This document shows positions 8,405-17,203 of a stretch of 64,000 nt of DNA, piece after piece. The notes beneath the pieces are model-generated. The model was not told the DNA's origin, made no database searches, and saw nothing but the letters and a program-made list of their open reading frames with translations. A program made the position numbers and the translations under genes. Source of the stretch: Streptomyces sp. NBC_01408 (GTDB taxonomy: Bacteria; Actinomycetota; Actinomycetes; Streptomycetales; Streptomycetaceae); the NCBI RefSeq assembly GCF_026340255.1, contig NZ_JAPEPJ010000001.1, forward strand, positions 3,031,001 through 3,095,000, written 5' to 3'. How positions within the stretch are numbered: position 1 is the first letter of the stretch; every line of letters begins with the position of its first letter.

Positions 8405-9736
8405 TCACCCCTCGGCGCGTCGCGTGCGCCGGGTGAGGCGCGCGTGCAGGGAACGGGCGGCTGCGTCGGTCAGGCAGGCGATCTGGTCGATGACCGCACG
8501 TTTCCTGGCCCTGTCGTCCGCGGCCGCGTCGAAGATCGCCCGGAACTGGGGGTCCAGTCCCTCCGGGGCGCGGGCGCTCAGCGCCTCGGCGAGTTCGGCC
8601 AGGACGATGCGCTGGTCGGCCCGGATCCGCTCCTGTTCGTCGCGCTGCATGACGTAAAGGTCGGCGACCGCCTTGAGCACCGCGCACTCGTTGCGCGCCT
8701 CGCGCGGGACCACCAGCTCCGCCCCGTACCGGGTGAGGCGGCCGGAACCGTACGCCTCGCGCGTGGCGCCCTCGGCGGCCAGGCAGAACCGGCCGATCAG
8801 CTGGCTGGTGGCGTCCTTCAGCCGGGCCTGCGCGACGGCCGAACCGTCGTACCCGTGCGGCCACCACTCCTGCTCCATCAGCCGGTCGAGGGCCTCGCGC
8901 AGCTCCTCCGGATCGGTGTCCGAGGGCACGTACCGGCCGATCGCCACCCGCCAGATCGCCGCGCGTTCGGGCTCGGAGAAGAGGAGGTTGGGGTCGAGGT
9001 GGCCGGCGTGCAGACCGTCCTCGAAATCGTGGACGGAGTACGCCACGTCGTCCGCCCAGTCCATGACCTGGGCCTCGAAGCACTTGCGGTCCGCGGGCGC
9101 GCCGTGGCGCAGCCACCTGAAGACCGGCAGGTCGTCCTCGTACGCCCCGAACTTCACCGAGCCGGGGTCGGTGGGGTGGCCCCCGCGGGCCCACGGGTAC
9201 TTGGTGGCGGCGTCGAGGCAGGCCCGGGTGAGATTGAGGCCGACGCTGACGAGCTCGCCCGACGCGGGATCGGGCACGAACCGCTTGGGCTCCAGCCGGG
9301 TCAGCAGGCGCAGCGACTGGGCGTTGCCCTCGAAGCCGCCGCAGTCCTTGGCGAACTCGTTGAGCGCCTCCTCGCCGTTGTGCCCGAAGGGCGGGTGGCC
9401 CATGTCGTGCGAGAGGCAGGCGGCCTCGACGAGATCGGGGTCGCAGCCGAGCGCCGCGCCGAGCTCGCGGCCGACCTGCGCGCACTCCAGGGAGTGCGTC
9501 AGGCGGGTCCGCGGGCTCGCGTCCCAGTCGTACGAGCGCGTGCCCGGGGTGACCACCTGGGTCTTCCCGGCGAGCCGGCGCAGGGCGGCGGAGTGCAGCA
9601 CTCGGGCGCGGTCGCGCTGGAAGGCGGTGCGCCCCGGCTGTTTGTCCGGTTCGGCGGACCAGCGCTCGGTGGCGTCCGGGCCGTAGGGCTGGTCGGGAGC
9701 GGACGAGTGTGCGGGGGAGGGTGCGGTGCCTTCCAT
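8405..9736 (-). CDS. dgt: Deoxyguanosinetriphosphate triphosphohydrolase
   Basis: A 443-residue HD-domain enzyme that hydrolyses dGTP (or dNTPs) to the nucleoside and triphosphate. The metal site is visible: [17 protein letters not shown] supplies the first histidine, and [19 protein letters not shown] carries the HD pair and following histidines. The N-terminal [21 protein letters not shown] is the family signature. The ATG start at 9736 gives the acidic/proline-rich N-terminus usual in Streptomyces. Synteny of dgt, dnaG and hrdA is conserved in the genus. Confidence 0.95.
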   Translation of the reverse strand: MEGTAPSPAHSSAPDQPYGPDATERWSAEPDKQPGRTAFQRDRARVLHSAALRRLAGKTQVVTPGTRSYDWDASPRTRLTHSLECAQVGRELGAALGCDPDLVEAACLSHDMGHPPFGHNGEEALNEFAKDCGGFEGNAQSLRLLTRLEPKRFVPDPASGELVSVGLNLTRACLDAATKYPWARGGHPTDPGSVKFGAYEDDLPVFRWLRHGAPADRKCFEAQVMDWADDVAYSVHDFEDGLHAGHLDPNLLFSEPERAAIWRVAIGRYVPSDTDPEELREALDRLMEQEWWPHGYDGSAVAQARLKDATSQLIGRFCLAAEGATREAYGSGRLTRYGAELVVPREARNECAVLKAVADLYVMQRDEQERIRADQRIVLAELAEALSARAPEGLDPQFRAIFDAAADDRARKRAVIDQIACLTDAAARSLHARLTRRTRRAEG

Positions 9737-9792
9737 GCTGAGACGTTAACCGGAGACACCGACAATCCGAGCAATCCGAACGAACTCGTTGC

Positions 9793-10521
9793 TTATGCGG
9801 TGGCCAGTTCGCGGTGGCTCCGGCGCGCCGCGGCGATGGCCTCGTCGTAGCGCTGGAGGACCAGGCGGGCCAGCGCCGGGTGCGCGCCGAGCGGGGCGGC
9901 GGCCGGGCCGGGCGCGGCCGCGGCGCACTGCGCGGCGAACCGGCCGGGGCAGGTGAAGTACGAGGCGACCGCGGCCCGGTGGTGGCCGCGCGCGGCCAGC
10001 GCCCGGACGGCTTCGGGGACGGTGGGGGCGGCGGCGGAGGCATAGGCGGCCACGACGGGCACCCCGCCGAGGCGTTCGGACAGCAGCGCGGCCGTGCGGC
10101 GGGTGTCGGCGGCGGAGTCGGGGTCGCGGGACCCGGCGGCGGCCAGGACCACGGCCGGACCCCCCTCCCCGGCCGAACCCCAGCCGGCCTCCAGGAGCCG
10201 TTCGTACAGGGCCTCGACGAGCAGCGGATGCGGGCCGAGCGGGGCGGCGACGAGGGTCCTCAGATGGGTCGCCCGGGCGGCGGCCGCGGGGAGGTCGCGC
10301 TTGACGTGGTGACCGCGCCCGAGCAGCAGCGGTACGAGTACGGCCTCCCCGGAGGCCGCGCGCAGGGTGTCCGCGAGCAGCGGCCGGTTCAGCTCGATGT
10401 GCCCGAGCCGGACGTCGAGCCGGGGGCGGAGTTCGCGGACCAGTTCCAGGAGGGCTTCGGCGGTGTGCAGGGCGAGCGGGTCGCGGCTGCCGTGGGCCAC
10501 GGCGACGAGGGTGGGGTGCAT
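9793..10521 (-). CDS. Sirohydrochlorin chelatase (CbiX/SirB type)
   Basis: A 242-residue chelatase-fold protein. The two histidines expected at the metal site are in VAVAHGSRDP (residue about 10) and LLGRGHHVKRDL. It probably inserts Fe2+ into sirohydrochlorin to make siroheme, the cofactor of assimilatory nitrite and sulfite reductases; a cobalt chelatase role is the alternative. Length suggests a two-domain (duplicated) form. The ATG at 10521 is preceded by CCAGGAGCC. It lies close to nasA and the NirB-like gene, which supports a siroheme role. Its 5' end overlaps a small uncertain ORF. Confidence 0.88.
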   Translation of the reverse strand: MHPTLVAVAHGSRDPLALHTAEALLELVRELRPRLDVRLGHIELNRPLLADTLRAASGEAVLVPLLLGRGHHVKRDLPAAAARATHLRTLVAAPLGPHPLLVEALYERLLEAGWGSAGEGGPAVVLAAAGSRDPDSAADTRRTAALLSERLGGVPVVAAYASAAAPTVPEAVRALAARGHHRAAVASYFTCPGRFAAQCAAAAPGPAAAPLGAHPALARLVLQRYDEAIAAARRSHRELATA

Positions 10522-10673
10522 GGGGCGGCTCCTGGGGCGAGCGCGTGGCGGGCACGGGGCGGGCGCAGCCCGCTGAGCTGCGTGCCGAGCTGGGCGGTGA
10601 ACCGGGTGAGCAGCTCGGCCGCGGTGTCGAGGGGGAGGGAAAGGGCTTCGGGAGGGTGCACCGGCTCCGTCAT
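10389..10673 (-). CDS. Small uncertain ORF overlapping the chelatase gene
   Basis: A possible 94-residue protein. Its first 50 codons (MTEPVHPPEALSLPLDTAAE onward) have normal Streptomyces codon bias and lie in the 150 bp upstream of the chelatase gene. The remainder runs out of frame across the start of that gene and looks like a shadow. No family is recognised. It could be a real small leader gene with an overlapping tail or the upstream region of the chelatase transcript. Confidence 0.3.
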   Translation of the reverse strand: MTEPVHPPEALSLPLDTAAELLTRFTAQLGTQLSGLRPPRARHALAPGAAPCTPPSSPWPTAAATRSPCTPPKPSWNWSANSAPGSTSGSGTSS

Positions 10674-10854
10674 GAACCGATCCTGCGCGCCGGAGGTTGC
10701 CTGGGCGTTGCGGCGGGGTGACGGGTGTTTACCGGGTGCTCACTCGCTCATTCGTACGGGTGAAAGGTGGTGGGGGTGGAACTGGAGGGCGGGGGCGGTT
10801 CGTCAATGCGTGCGAACGGTGTGTGTGAGGTGTGGGGTGCGAGGGGGCGGGACC

Positions 10855-11634
10855 ATGAAGATGCCGGACCGGGCAAGGTGGGTGGCGGGCGCGGGGCGGG
10901 CGGCGCGGGCGGTGCGCCGATGGCCGCGGGGGCTGGGGGCGGCGCGGGTGCTGAGGCCGGCGCGGGGACTGAGCGCGCTGCGGAGCGTGCGGGGCAGACG
11001 GCGCGCCGTGCAGCTCGTGATGGCGGGCTGTGCGCTGGCGCTGCTGCCGTCGGCGTGGACGCACGCGTCGGCGGCGGACCGCCTGCGCACCACGGCCGAC
11101 GCGCCCGACGCCGAGGTGGCCGTGGTGTTCGGGGCGGGCCTGTGGGAGGGGCGGCCCACCCCCTACCTGGCCGACCGGCTCGACGCCGCCGCCGAGCTGT
11201 ACCGCACCGGCAAGGTCAAGGTCGTGCTGGTCACCGGGGACAACAGCCGCACGGAATACGACGAACCCGACGCGATGCGCACCTACCTCACCGGGCACGG
11301 GGTGCCGGACGGGCGGATCGTCAGTGACTACGCGGGCTTCGACACCTGGGACTCGTGCGTCCGGGCCAAGCGGATATTCGGGGTCGACCGCGCCGTGCTG
11401 ATCAGTCAGGGCTTCCATATACGCCGGGCCGTGGCCCTGTGCCAGGCGGCGGGCGTGGACGCGTACGGGGTCGGGGTGGCCGACGTGCACGACGCCACCT
11501 GGTACTACGGCGGGGCCCGCGAGGTCTTCGCGGCGGGCAAGGCGGCGGTGGACGCGGCCTTCAAGCCCGAGCCGCGGTTCCTGGGGCCGAAGGAGGAAGG
11601 GGTGTCGCGGGCGCTGGACGCTCTGGCAGACTGA
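10855..11634 (+). CDS. SanA/YdcF family membrane protein (DUF218)
   Basis: A 259-residue protein with a basic N-terminus, one membrane segment (LVMAGCALALLPSAW, about residues 45-60) and an extracytoplasmic DUF218 domain. The domain shows AEVAVVFGAGLWEGRPTP, VVLVTGDNSRTEYDEP and LISQGFHIRRA, the hallmarks of SanA/YdcF proteins linked to envelope permeability and vancomycin exclusion. The molecular function is not established. The ATG at 10855 follows GAGGGGGCGG; the frame is open far upstream, but only as antisense to the chelatase gene. Confidence 0.88.
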   Translation: MKMPDRARWVAGAGRAARAVRRWPRGLGAARVLRPARGLSALRSVRGRRRAVQLVMAGCALALLPSAWTHASAADRLRTTADAPDAEVAVVFGAGLWEGRPTPYLADRLDAAAELYRTGKVKVVLVTGDNSRTEYDEPDAMRTYLTGHGVPDGRIVSDYAGFDTWDSCVRAKRIFGVDRAVLISQGFHIRRAVALCQAAGVDAYGVGVADVHDATWYYGGAREVFAAGKAAVDAAFKPEPRFLGPKEEGVSRALDALAD

Positions 11635-11660
11635 CGCGGCCATCGGCCTATGCCGATTAG

Positions 11661-12473
<813 letters not shown>

Positions 12474-12484
12474 CCCCGCTGTAG

Positions 12485-12669
12485 GGCCCGGGCGCCGCGG
12501 CGTGCCCGTGCTCCGGAGGGCGGGCATGCCGGCCGCCGATTTCGGCGGCGACGTAGACGTCGGCGTCGGTGTCGGTGTCGGTGTCGGAGGCGGCGTCGGC
12601 GACGTGGACGGCCGGCGGATCGTGTACGTGCAGATCCTCGGCCGCCGCCTCCGATGCGCCGGGCCTCAC
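12485..12669 (-). other. Gene-free stretch with a coding-like minus-strand reading and an Asp-Thr repeat
   Basis: Between the SDR and nasA there are about 285 bp without a clear gene. On the minus strand a GTG at 12669 opens a reading with normal G/C third positions. It encodes acidic, histidine-rich sequence with a DTDTDTDADV repeat (short GGTGTC tandem repeats on the plus strand at about 12560-12590). The frame does not stop before running antisense into the SDR gene. It may be a decayed gene fragment; I recognise no family. Confidence 0.3.
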
Positions 12670-12709
12670 CGCAGGGGTCCGGCGGCGCTGAGGCCGAACA
12701 CCCCCACCT

Positions 12710-12747
12710 GTAACGCGGGGCGGCGGCCGGCGTAACACCCCTGTCGC
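12710..12747 (+). promoter_or_regulatory. Candidate GlnR operator in the nasA promoter
   Basis: Two perfect GTAAC pentamers (12710-12714 and 12732-12736) lie exactly 22 bp apart, the period of the Streptomyces GlnR box (gTnAc-n6-GaAAc-n6). The expected b-site positions read CGGCG and GTCGC, so only the a-sites match well. The site ends about 13 bp before the nasA start. nasA is a known GlnR target in S. coelicolor. Confidence 0.6.
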
Positions 12748-12759
12748 ACGGTGGGGCGT

Positions 12760-15012
12760 ATGCACATCCCGGACGCCACCACCACCGCCACGCACTGCCC
12801 GTACTGCGCGCTGCAGTGCGGAATGCTGCTCCGCCCCGAGCCGGGCGGTGGCACCGTGACGGTGGAGGAGCGTGCCGACTTCCCCGTGAACCGGGGCGCG
12901 CTGTGCGGCAAGGGCCGCACCGCCCCCGCCGTGCTCTCCTCCCGGGTGCGCCTGACCGAGCCGCTCATCCGCACCCACGCCGGGCAGCTGGAACCGGCCA
13001 CCTGGGAGGAGGCCCTCGACGCCGTCGCCGAGGGCCTCGCCCGCACGGGACGCGCGTACGGCCCGGACGCCGTCGGGGTCTTCGGCGGCGGCGGGCTGAC
13101 CAACGAGAAGGCGTACGCGCTCGGCAAGTTCGCCCGGGTCGCCCTGCGCACCTCGCAGATCGACTACAACGGCCGTTTCTGCATGTCCTCGGCCGCCGCC
13201 GCCCACCAGCGGGCCTTCGGACTCGACCGCGGCCTGCCCTTCCCGCTGGAGGACATCCCGCGCACCGGCTGCGTGATCCTCGTCGGCTCGAACCTCGCCG
13301 AGACCATGCCGCCCGCCCTGCGCTACCTCACCGAGCTGAAGGCCAACGGCGGCACCCTCATCGTCATCGACCCCCGCCGCACCCGCACCGCCGAACAGGC
13401 CGACCTCCACCTGGCCCCCCGCCCTGGCACCGACCTCGCGCTAGCCCTCGGCATGCTGCACCTGATCGTGGCCGAGGGGCGCACGGACGAGGAGTTCATC
13501 GCCGCCCGGACCACCGGCTGGGAGGAGGCCCGGGCCGCCGCCATGGCCCACTGGCCCGAGCTGGTGGAACGCATCACCGGGATCCCCGTCCCCCGCCTTC
13601 GCGAGGCCGTCGCCATGTTCTGCGCGCCGTCCTCCGCGATGGTCCTCACCGCCCGGGGCCCGGAGCAGCAGTCCAAGGGCACCGACACCGTCGGCGCCTG
13701 GATCAACCTGTGCCTGGCCACCGGCCGGGCCGGCCGCCCCCTCTCCGGCTACGGCTGCCTCACCGGCCAGGGCAACGGCCAGGGCGGCCGCGAGCACGGG
13801 CAGAAGGCCGACCAGCTCCCCGGCTACCGCAAGCTGACCGACCCGCAGGCCCGGGCGCACGTGGCCGGGGTCTGGGGCGTCGACCCCGACTCCCTCCCGG
13901 GGCCGGGCCGCAGCGCGTACGAACTGCTCGACGCCCTCGGCACGGACGTCCGGGCCCTGCTGCTGATGGGTTCCAACCCGGTGGTCTCGGCGCCCAGGGC
14001 CGCGCACATCGAGGACCGGATCCGCTCGCTGGACTTCCTCGCGGTGGCCGACGTGGTGCTCTCCGAGACGGCCGCCCTCGCGGACGTGGTCCTGCCCGTC
14101 ACCCAGTGGGCGGAGGAGACGGGCACGACCACGAACCTGGAAGGCCGCGTCCTGCTGCGCCGCCGGGCCCTGACCCCGCCGCCCGGTGTCCGCACCGACC
14201 TGGAGGTGCTGCACGGCCTGGCCGGCCGCCTCGGCGTCGAGAAGGGCTTCCCCACCGACCCCGAGAAGGTCTTCGAGGAACTGCGCCGCGCCTCGGCCGG
14301 CGGCCCCGCGGACTACTCGGGCATCTCCTACGCCCGCATCGAATCGGAGCAGGGCGTCTTCTGGCCCTGCCCCGAAACCCCACCGACCCCCGACCAGGCC
14401 CCCGCCACCACGACCTCTGCCGCCACCACGGACCCCGCCACCACGACCTCTGCCGCCACCACGGACCCCGCCACCACGACCCCCGCCGCCGACCCGACCC
14501 CTGCCGGTGCCACGGCCCCCGCCGCCGCCACGGACCCCGCGCCCGCCCCGGTTCACGCGGGCACGCCCCGTCTCTTCCTCGACGGGTTCGCCACCCCCGA
14601 CGGCCGGGCCCGCTTCGTGGCGGTCTCCCACCGGGACGCCGCCGAGGTCCCCGACGCGCTGTACCCGATCCTGCTCACCACCGGCCGGGTGGTCGCCCAG
14701 TACCAGTCCGGGGCGCAGACCCGCCGCGTGGACGAGCTCAACGCGGCGGCCCCCGGCCCCTTCGTGGAGCTCCACCCCCGCCTCGCCGCCCGCATCGGCG
14801 CGGTCGACGGCAGCCCCCTGGCCGTCGTCTCCCGCCGGGGCCGCGCGGTGGCCCCGGCCCGGATCACGGACGCCATCCGCGCGGACACCGTCTTCATGCC
14901 CTTCCACTGGCCCGGCGAGGGCCGCGCCAACACCCTGACCAACCCGGCCCTCGACCCGGTCTCCCGCATGCCGGAGTTCAAGGTCTGCGCGGTCCGCGTG
15001 GAACCGGCCTAG
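12760..15012 (+). CDS. nasA: Assimilatory nitrate reductase, molybdopterin catalytic subunit
   Basis: A 750-residue molybdenum enzyme that reduces nitrate to nitrite in the cytoplasm. The N-terminal [4Fe-4S] cysteines are C13, C16 and C20 (CPYCALQC) plus the one in GALCGKGRTA. The molybdopterin core follows (NGRFCMSSAAAAHQRAFG, LVGSNLAETMPP, GQGNGQGGREHGQKADQLPG). The C-terminal dinucleotide-binding domain carries LTTGRVVAQYQSG. A low-complexity Thr/Ala/Pro insert of about 60 residues (roughly 545-605) separates the last two domains and is made of 33-bp DNA repeats. No C-terminal ferredoxin domain is present, so an outside reductase, perhaps the NirB-like flavoprotein, must supply electrons. 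The ATG at 12760 follows GGTGGGG. Confidence 0.93.
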   Translation: MHIPDATTTATHCPYCALQCGMLLRPEPGGGTVTVEERADFPVNRGALCGKGRTAPAVLSSRVRLTEPLIRTHAGQLEPATWEEALDAVAEGLARTGRAYGPDAVGVFGGGGLTNEKAYALGKFARVALRTSQIDYNGRFCMSSAAAAHQRAFGLDRGLPFPLEDIPRTGCVILVGSNLAETMPPALRYLTELKANGGTLIVIDPRRTRTAEQADLHLAPRPGTDLALALGMLHLIVAEGRTDEEFIAARTTGWEEARAAAMAHWPELVERITGIPVPRLREAVAMFCAPSSAMVLTARGPEQQSKGTDTVGAWINLCLATGRAGRPLSGYGCLTGQGNGQGGREHGQKADQLPGYRKLTDPQARAHVAGVWGVDPDSLPGPGRSAYELLDALGTDVRALLLMGSNPVVSAPRAAHIEDRIRSLDFLAVADVVLSETAALADVVLPVTQWAEETGTTTNLEGRVLLRRRALTPPPGVRTDLEVLHGLAGRLGVEKGFPTDPEKVFEELRRASAGGPADYSGISYARIESEQGVFWPCPETPPTPDQAPATTTSAATTDPATTTSAATTDPATTTPAADPTPAGATAPAAATDPAPAPVHAGTPRLFLDGFATPDGRARFVAVSHRDAAEVPDALYPILLTTGRVVAQYQSGAQTRRVDELNAAAPGPFVELHPRLAARIGAVDGSPLAVVSRRGRAVAPARITDAIRADTVFMPFHWPGEGRANTLTNPALDPVSRMPEFKVCAVRVEPA
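14404..14490 (+). repeat. 33-bp tandem repeat inside nasA
   Basis: A 33-base unit starts at 14404, 14437 and (partial, then diverging) 14470. Each copy encodes the 11-residue peptide ATTTSAATTDP. It builds a flexible Thr/Ala-rich linker just before the C-terminal molybdopterin dinucleotide-binding domain. Copy number is expected to vary between strains. Confidence 0.85.
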
Positions 15013-15119
15013 GAGTTGTCGGCAAGGTGTCGCGCGACCACAGAAGTAGGTCTTTGGTGCCGGTCCGGCCGGGCCCGTAGTCCGATTCGCCGAGCTCCGA
15101 CGATGGCTAGCGTCACACC

Positions 15120-15746
15120 ATGCGAATTGGACTACTTGGCACCGGAAACGTCGCTCGAGCACTGGCCCACGGCTGGAGCGCCGCACAACACGACGTGCTC
15201 CTCGGATCACGCCGGCCGCAGGAGCGGACAGACCTCGGTCTCCCCGTGGCCGGCCTGAACGAGACGGCCGCACACGCAGAGGTACTGGTCAACGCCACCC
15301 CGGGGGCCGTCTCCGTGGAGCTGCTGCACTCCATCGGGGCACCGGCGCTGGCCGGCACCTTACTGATCGACGTCGGGGTCGGTCTCTCCGACGACTTCAC
15401 CGAGCTCTCGCACCCCAACAGCAGCCTGGGCGAACAGATCCAGGATGCCTTCCCCCTGACCCCCGTCGTCAAGACGCTGTGCACCATGGACTCCACCGTG
15501 ATGACCGCCCCGGACGGTCTCGAAGGCCCGAGCACCGTTTTCCTCTCCGGCGACGACGCCGAAGCCAAACGGACCACCGGCCGACTGCTCAGCGACCTCG
15601 GCTGGCCTCCGTCGTCCCAGCTGGACATCGGCGGCATCGTCACCGCACGCGGACAGGAGCACTTCGCCCTGCTCTTCATGGGCATCGCGGGCGGTCTGGG
15701 GGCCCACACGTTCAACATCAACGTGGTCACCCGCCCCTCCGCCTGA
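15120..15746 (+). CDS. NADP-binding reductase, F420-dependent NADP reductase-like
   Basis: A 208-residue single-domain Rossmann protein beginning MRIGLLGTGNVARALAHGW, with the NADP-type contact LLGSRRPQE after strand two. Further conserved pieces are VLVNATPGAVS and LIDVGVGL. This matches the F420-binding NADP oxidoreductase family (also called dinucleotide-binding enzymes), in which many members have no assigned reaction. The ATG at 15120 has no strong ribosome site and could be leaderless. It stands alone between nasA and an insertion-sequence scrap. Confidence 0.8.
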   Translation: MRIGLLGTGNVARALAHGWSAAQHDVLLGSRRPQERTDLGLPVAGLNETAAHAEVLVNATPGAVSVELLHSIGAPALAGTLLIDVGVGLSDDFTELSHPNSSLGEQIQDAFPLTPVVKTLCTMDSTVMTAPDGLEGPSTVFLSGDDAEAKRTTGRLLSDLGWPPSSQLDIGGIVTARGQEHFALLFMGIAGGLGAHTFNINVVTRPSA

Positions 15747-15788
15747 GAGTTGCCGTCAAAGGGATCTCGCGTCGCGGATCACGCAGTC

Positions 15789-15884
15789 GTGATACGCCGC
15801 CCTGAACCGTCCGACGTCGAGTGGGAACTCGTACAGCCGTTGCCGCCCCGGCCTGTGCCGGGGCGGCCGCGGCCGGACAACCGG
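15789..15884 (+). pseudogene. N-terminal remnant of an IS5-type transposase
   Basis: A 32-codon reading from the GTG at 15789 gives [18 protein letters not shown] and then GRPRPDNR. This is the conserved N-terminus of the Streptomyces IS5-family transposases of the DUF4096 type (typically M-x-RR-x-LSD-x-EWE-x-I-x-PLLP ... GRPRxDDR). After the GRPRPDNR motif the similarity stops abruptly, and no catalytic domain follows. It is a dead fragment between an oxidoreductase gene and hrdA. The whole gap 15747-16053 otherwise holds only the hrdA leader. Confidence 0.65.
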
Positions 15885-16053
15885 AGGTCATCTCGGACAT
15901 GCGTCCGATCCGCATCGGGGTTCTCGGCTGCGGGTAACCATCCGGTCACGCAGCGGGCCCAGAAAGTGCCCGCACGCCCCTCGTGGCCGCGATGTGTCGT
16001 ACCCCACACTGAGGTGCGGTGCCCCCGTCCTCGGAGCCCTGGAGGCCGCCCCC

Positions 16054-17130
16054 GTGCAGACCGAGACCCTGACCGTGAACGTGAACGTGAGCGAGTCCTC
16101 GGAGGCCGAAGAGGCCGGGACAGAGGCCGAAGCCGTGGACGAAGAGCCCGAGGTGCTGGAGCTGATCGAGCCGGTTCCCGCGCCGCGCAGGCGCAGCGCC
16201 GACAGCGGGAGCGGAGCGGGACCCTCCGCGGACCTGTTCCGGCAGTACCTGCGCGAGATAGGCAGGATCCCGCTGCTCACGGCCGAGGAGGAGGTCGACC
16301 TCGCGCGGCGCGTCGAAGCCGGCCTGTTCGCCGAGGAGAAGCTCGCCGGCGCCTCCGACCTCGACTCGCAGCTCGCCCTCGATCTCGACAAGCTCGTCGT
16401 CATGGGGCGGATGGCCAAACGCCGGCTCATAGAGTCGAACCTGCGGCTCGTCGTCTCCGTCGCGAAGCGGTACGTGGGCCGCGGGCTCACCATGCTCGAC
16501 CTCGTGCAGGAGGGGAACCTCGGGCTCATCCGGGCCGTTGAGAAGTTCGACTACGCCCGCGGGTACAAGTTCTCCACCTACGCCACCTGGTGGATCCGGC
16601 AGGCGATGTCCCGGGCCCTCGCCGACCAGGCCCGGACCATCCGCGTGCCCGTCCATGTCGTCGAGCTGATCAACCGCGTCGTCCGCGTCCAGCGCCGCAT
16701 GCTCCAGGAGCGCGGGTACGAGCCCACGGCCGAAGAGGTCGCCGTCCACCTCGAGCTGACGCCCGAGCGGGTCATGGAGGTGCTCCGCCTCGCGCAGGAG
16801 CCGGTCTCGCTCCACGCCCCCGTGGGCGAGGAGGACGACGTGGCGCTCGGCGACCTGATCGAGGACGGCGACGCGGCATCCCCCGTCGAGTCCGCCGCGT
16901 TCTTCCTGCTGCGCGAGCACCTGGAAGCGGTGCTCTCGACCCTCGGTGAGCGGGAGCGCAAGGTGGTCCAGCTCCGGTACGGGCTCGCCGACGGGCGGCC
17001 GCGCACCCTGGAGGAGATCGGGCGGATCTTCGGCGTGACCCGTGAGCGGATCCGGCAGATCGAGTCCAAGACCCTCAACAAACTGCGGGACCACGCCTTC
17101 GCCGACCAGCTCCGGGGATATCTGGATTGA
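16054..17130 (+). CDS. hrdA: RNA polymerase group 2 sigma factor HrdA
   Basis: A 358-residue primary-type sigma factor. After an acidic N-terminal tail ([18 protein letters not shown]) it has region 1.2 ([20 protein letters not shown]), region 2 ([37 protein letters not shown]), region 3, and region 4.2 ([20 protein letters not shown]). The region 2.4 and 4.2 sequences are those of HrdB-like factors that read -10/-35 promoters. Position next to dgt/dnaG and an ABC exporter pair matches hrdA of S. coelicolor; hrdC or hrdD are less likely. The GTG at 16054 has GGAGG eight bases upstream, so the 20-residue longer version is rejected. Confidence 0.88.
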   Translation: MQTETLTVNVNVSESSEAEEAGTEAEAVDEEPEVLELIEPVPAPRRRSADSGSGAGPSADLFRQYLREIGRIPLLTAEEEVDLARRVEAGLFAEEKLAGASDLDSQLALDLDKLVVMGRMAKRRLIESNLRLVVSVAKRYVGRGLTMLDLVQEGNLGLIRAVEKFDYARGYKFSTYATWWIRQAMSRALADQARTIRVPVHVVELINRVVRVQRRMLQERGYEPTAEEVAVHLELTPERVMEVLRLAQEPVSLHAPVGEEDDVALGDLIEDGDAASPVESAAFFLLREHLEAVLSTLGERERKVVQLRYGLADGRPRTLEEIGRIFGVTRERIRQIESKTLNKLRDHAFADQLRGYLD

Positions 17131-17203
17131 CGGCGAGGGGCGCCCCGCAGCACCGCGGGACGCCCCCATTCCGTACGTTCCCCGTCGGGAAGGTCCGGCC
17201 GGT

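Noticed and set aside
10673..10760. A third GlnR box upstream of the sirohydrochlorin chelatase
   Set aside because: GTAAAC and GTCAC are present on the minus strand but four bases apart instead of six, so they do not fit the box.
9814..10854. A much longer SanA-like protein starting at 9814
   Set aside because: The extra 347 codons are antisense to the chelatase gene; the ATG at 10855 has a good ribosome site and gives a family-length protein.
12502..12735. A 77-codon plus-strand ORF with a (Gly-Val) repeat
   Set aside because: It is the complement of the short GGTGTC tandem repeat, has no ribosome site and covers the nasA promoter.
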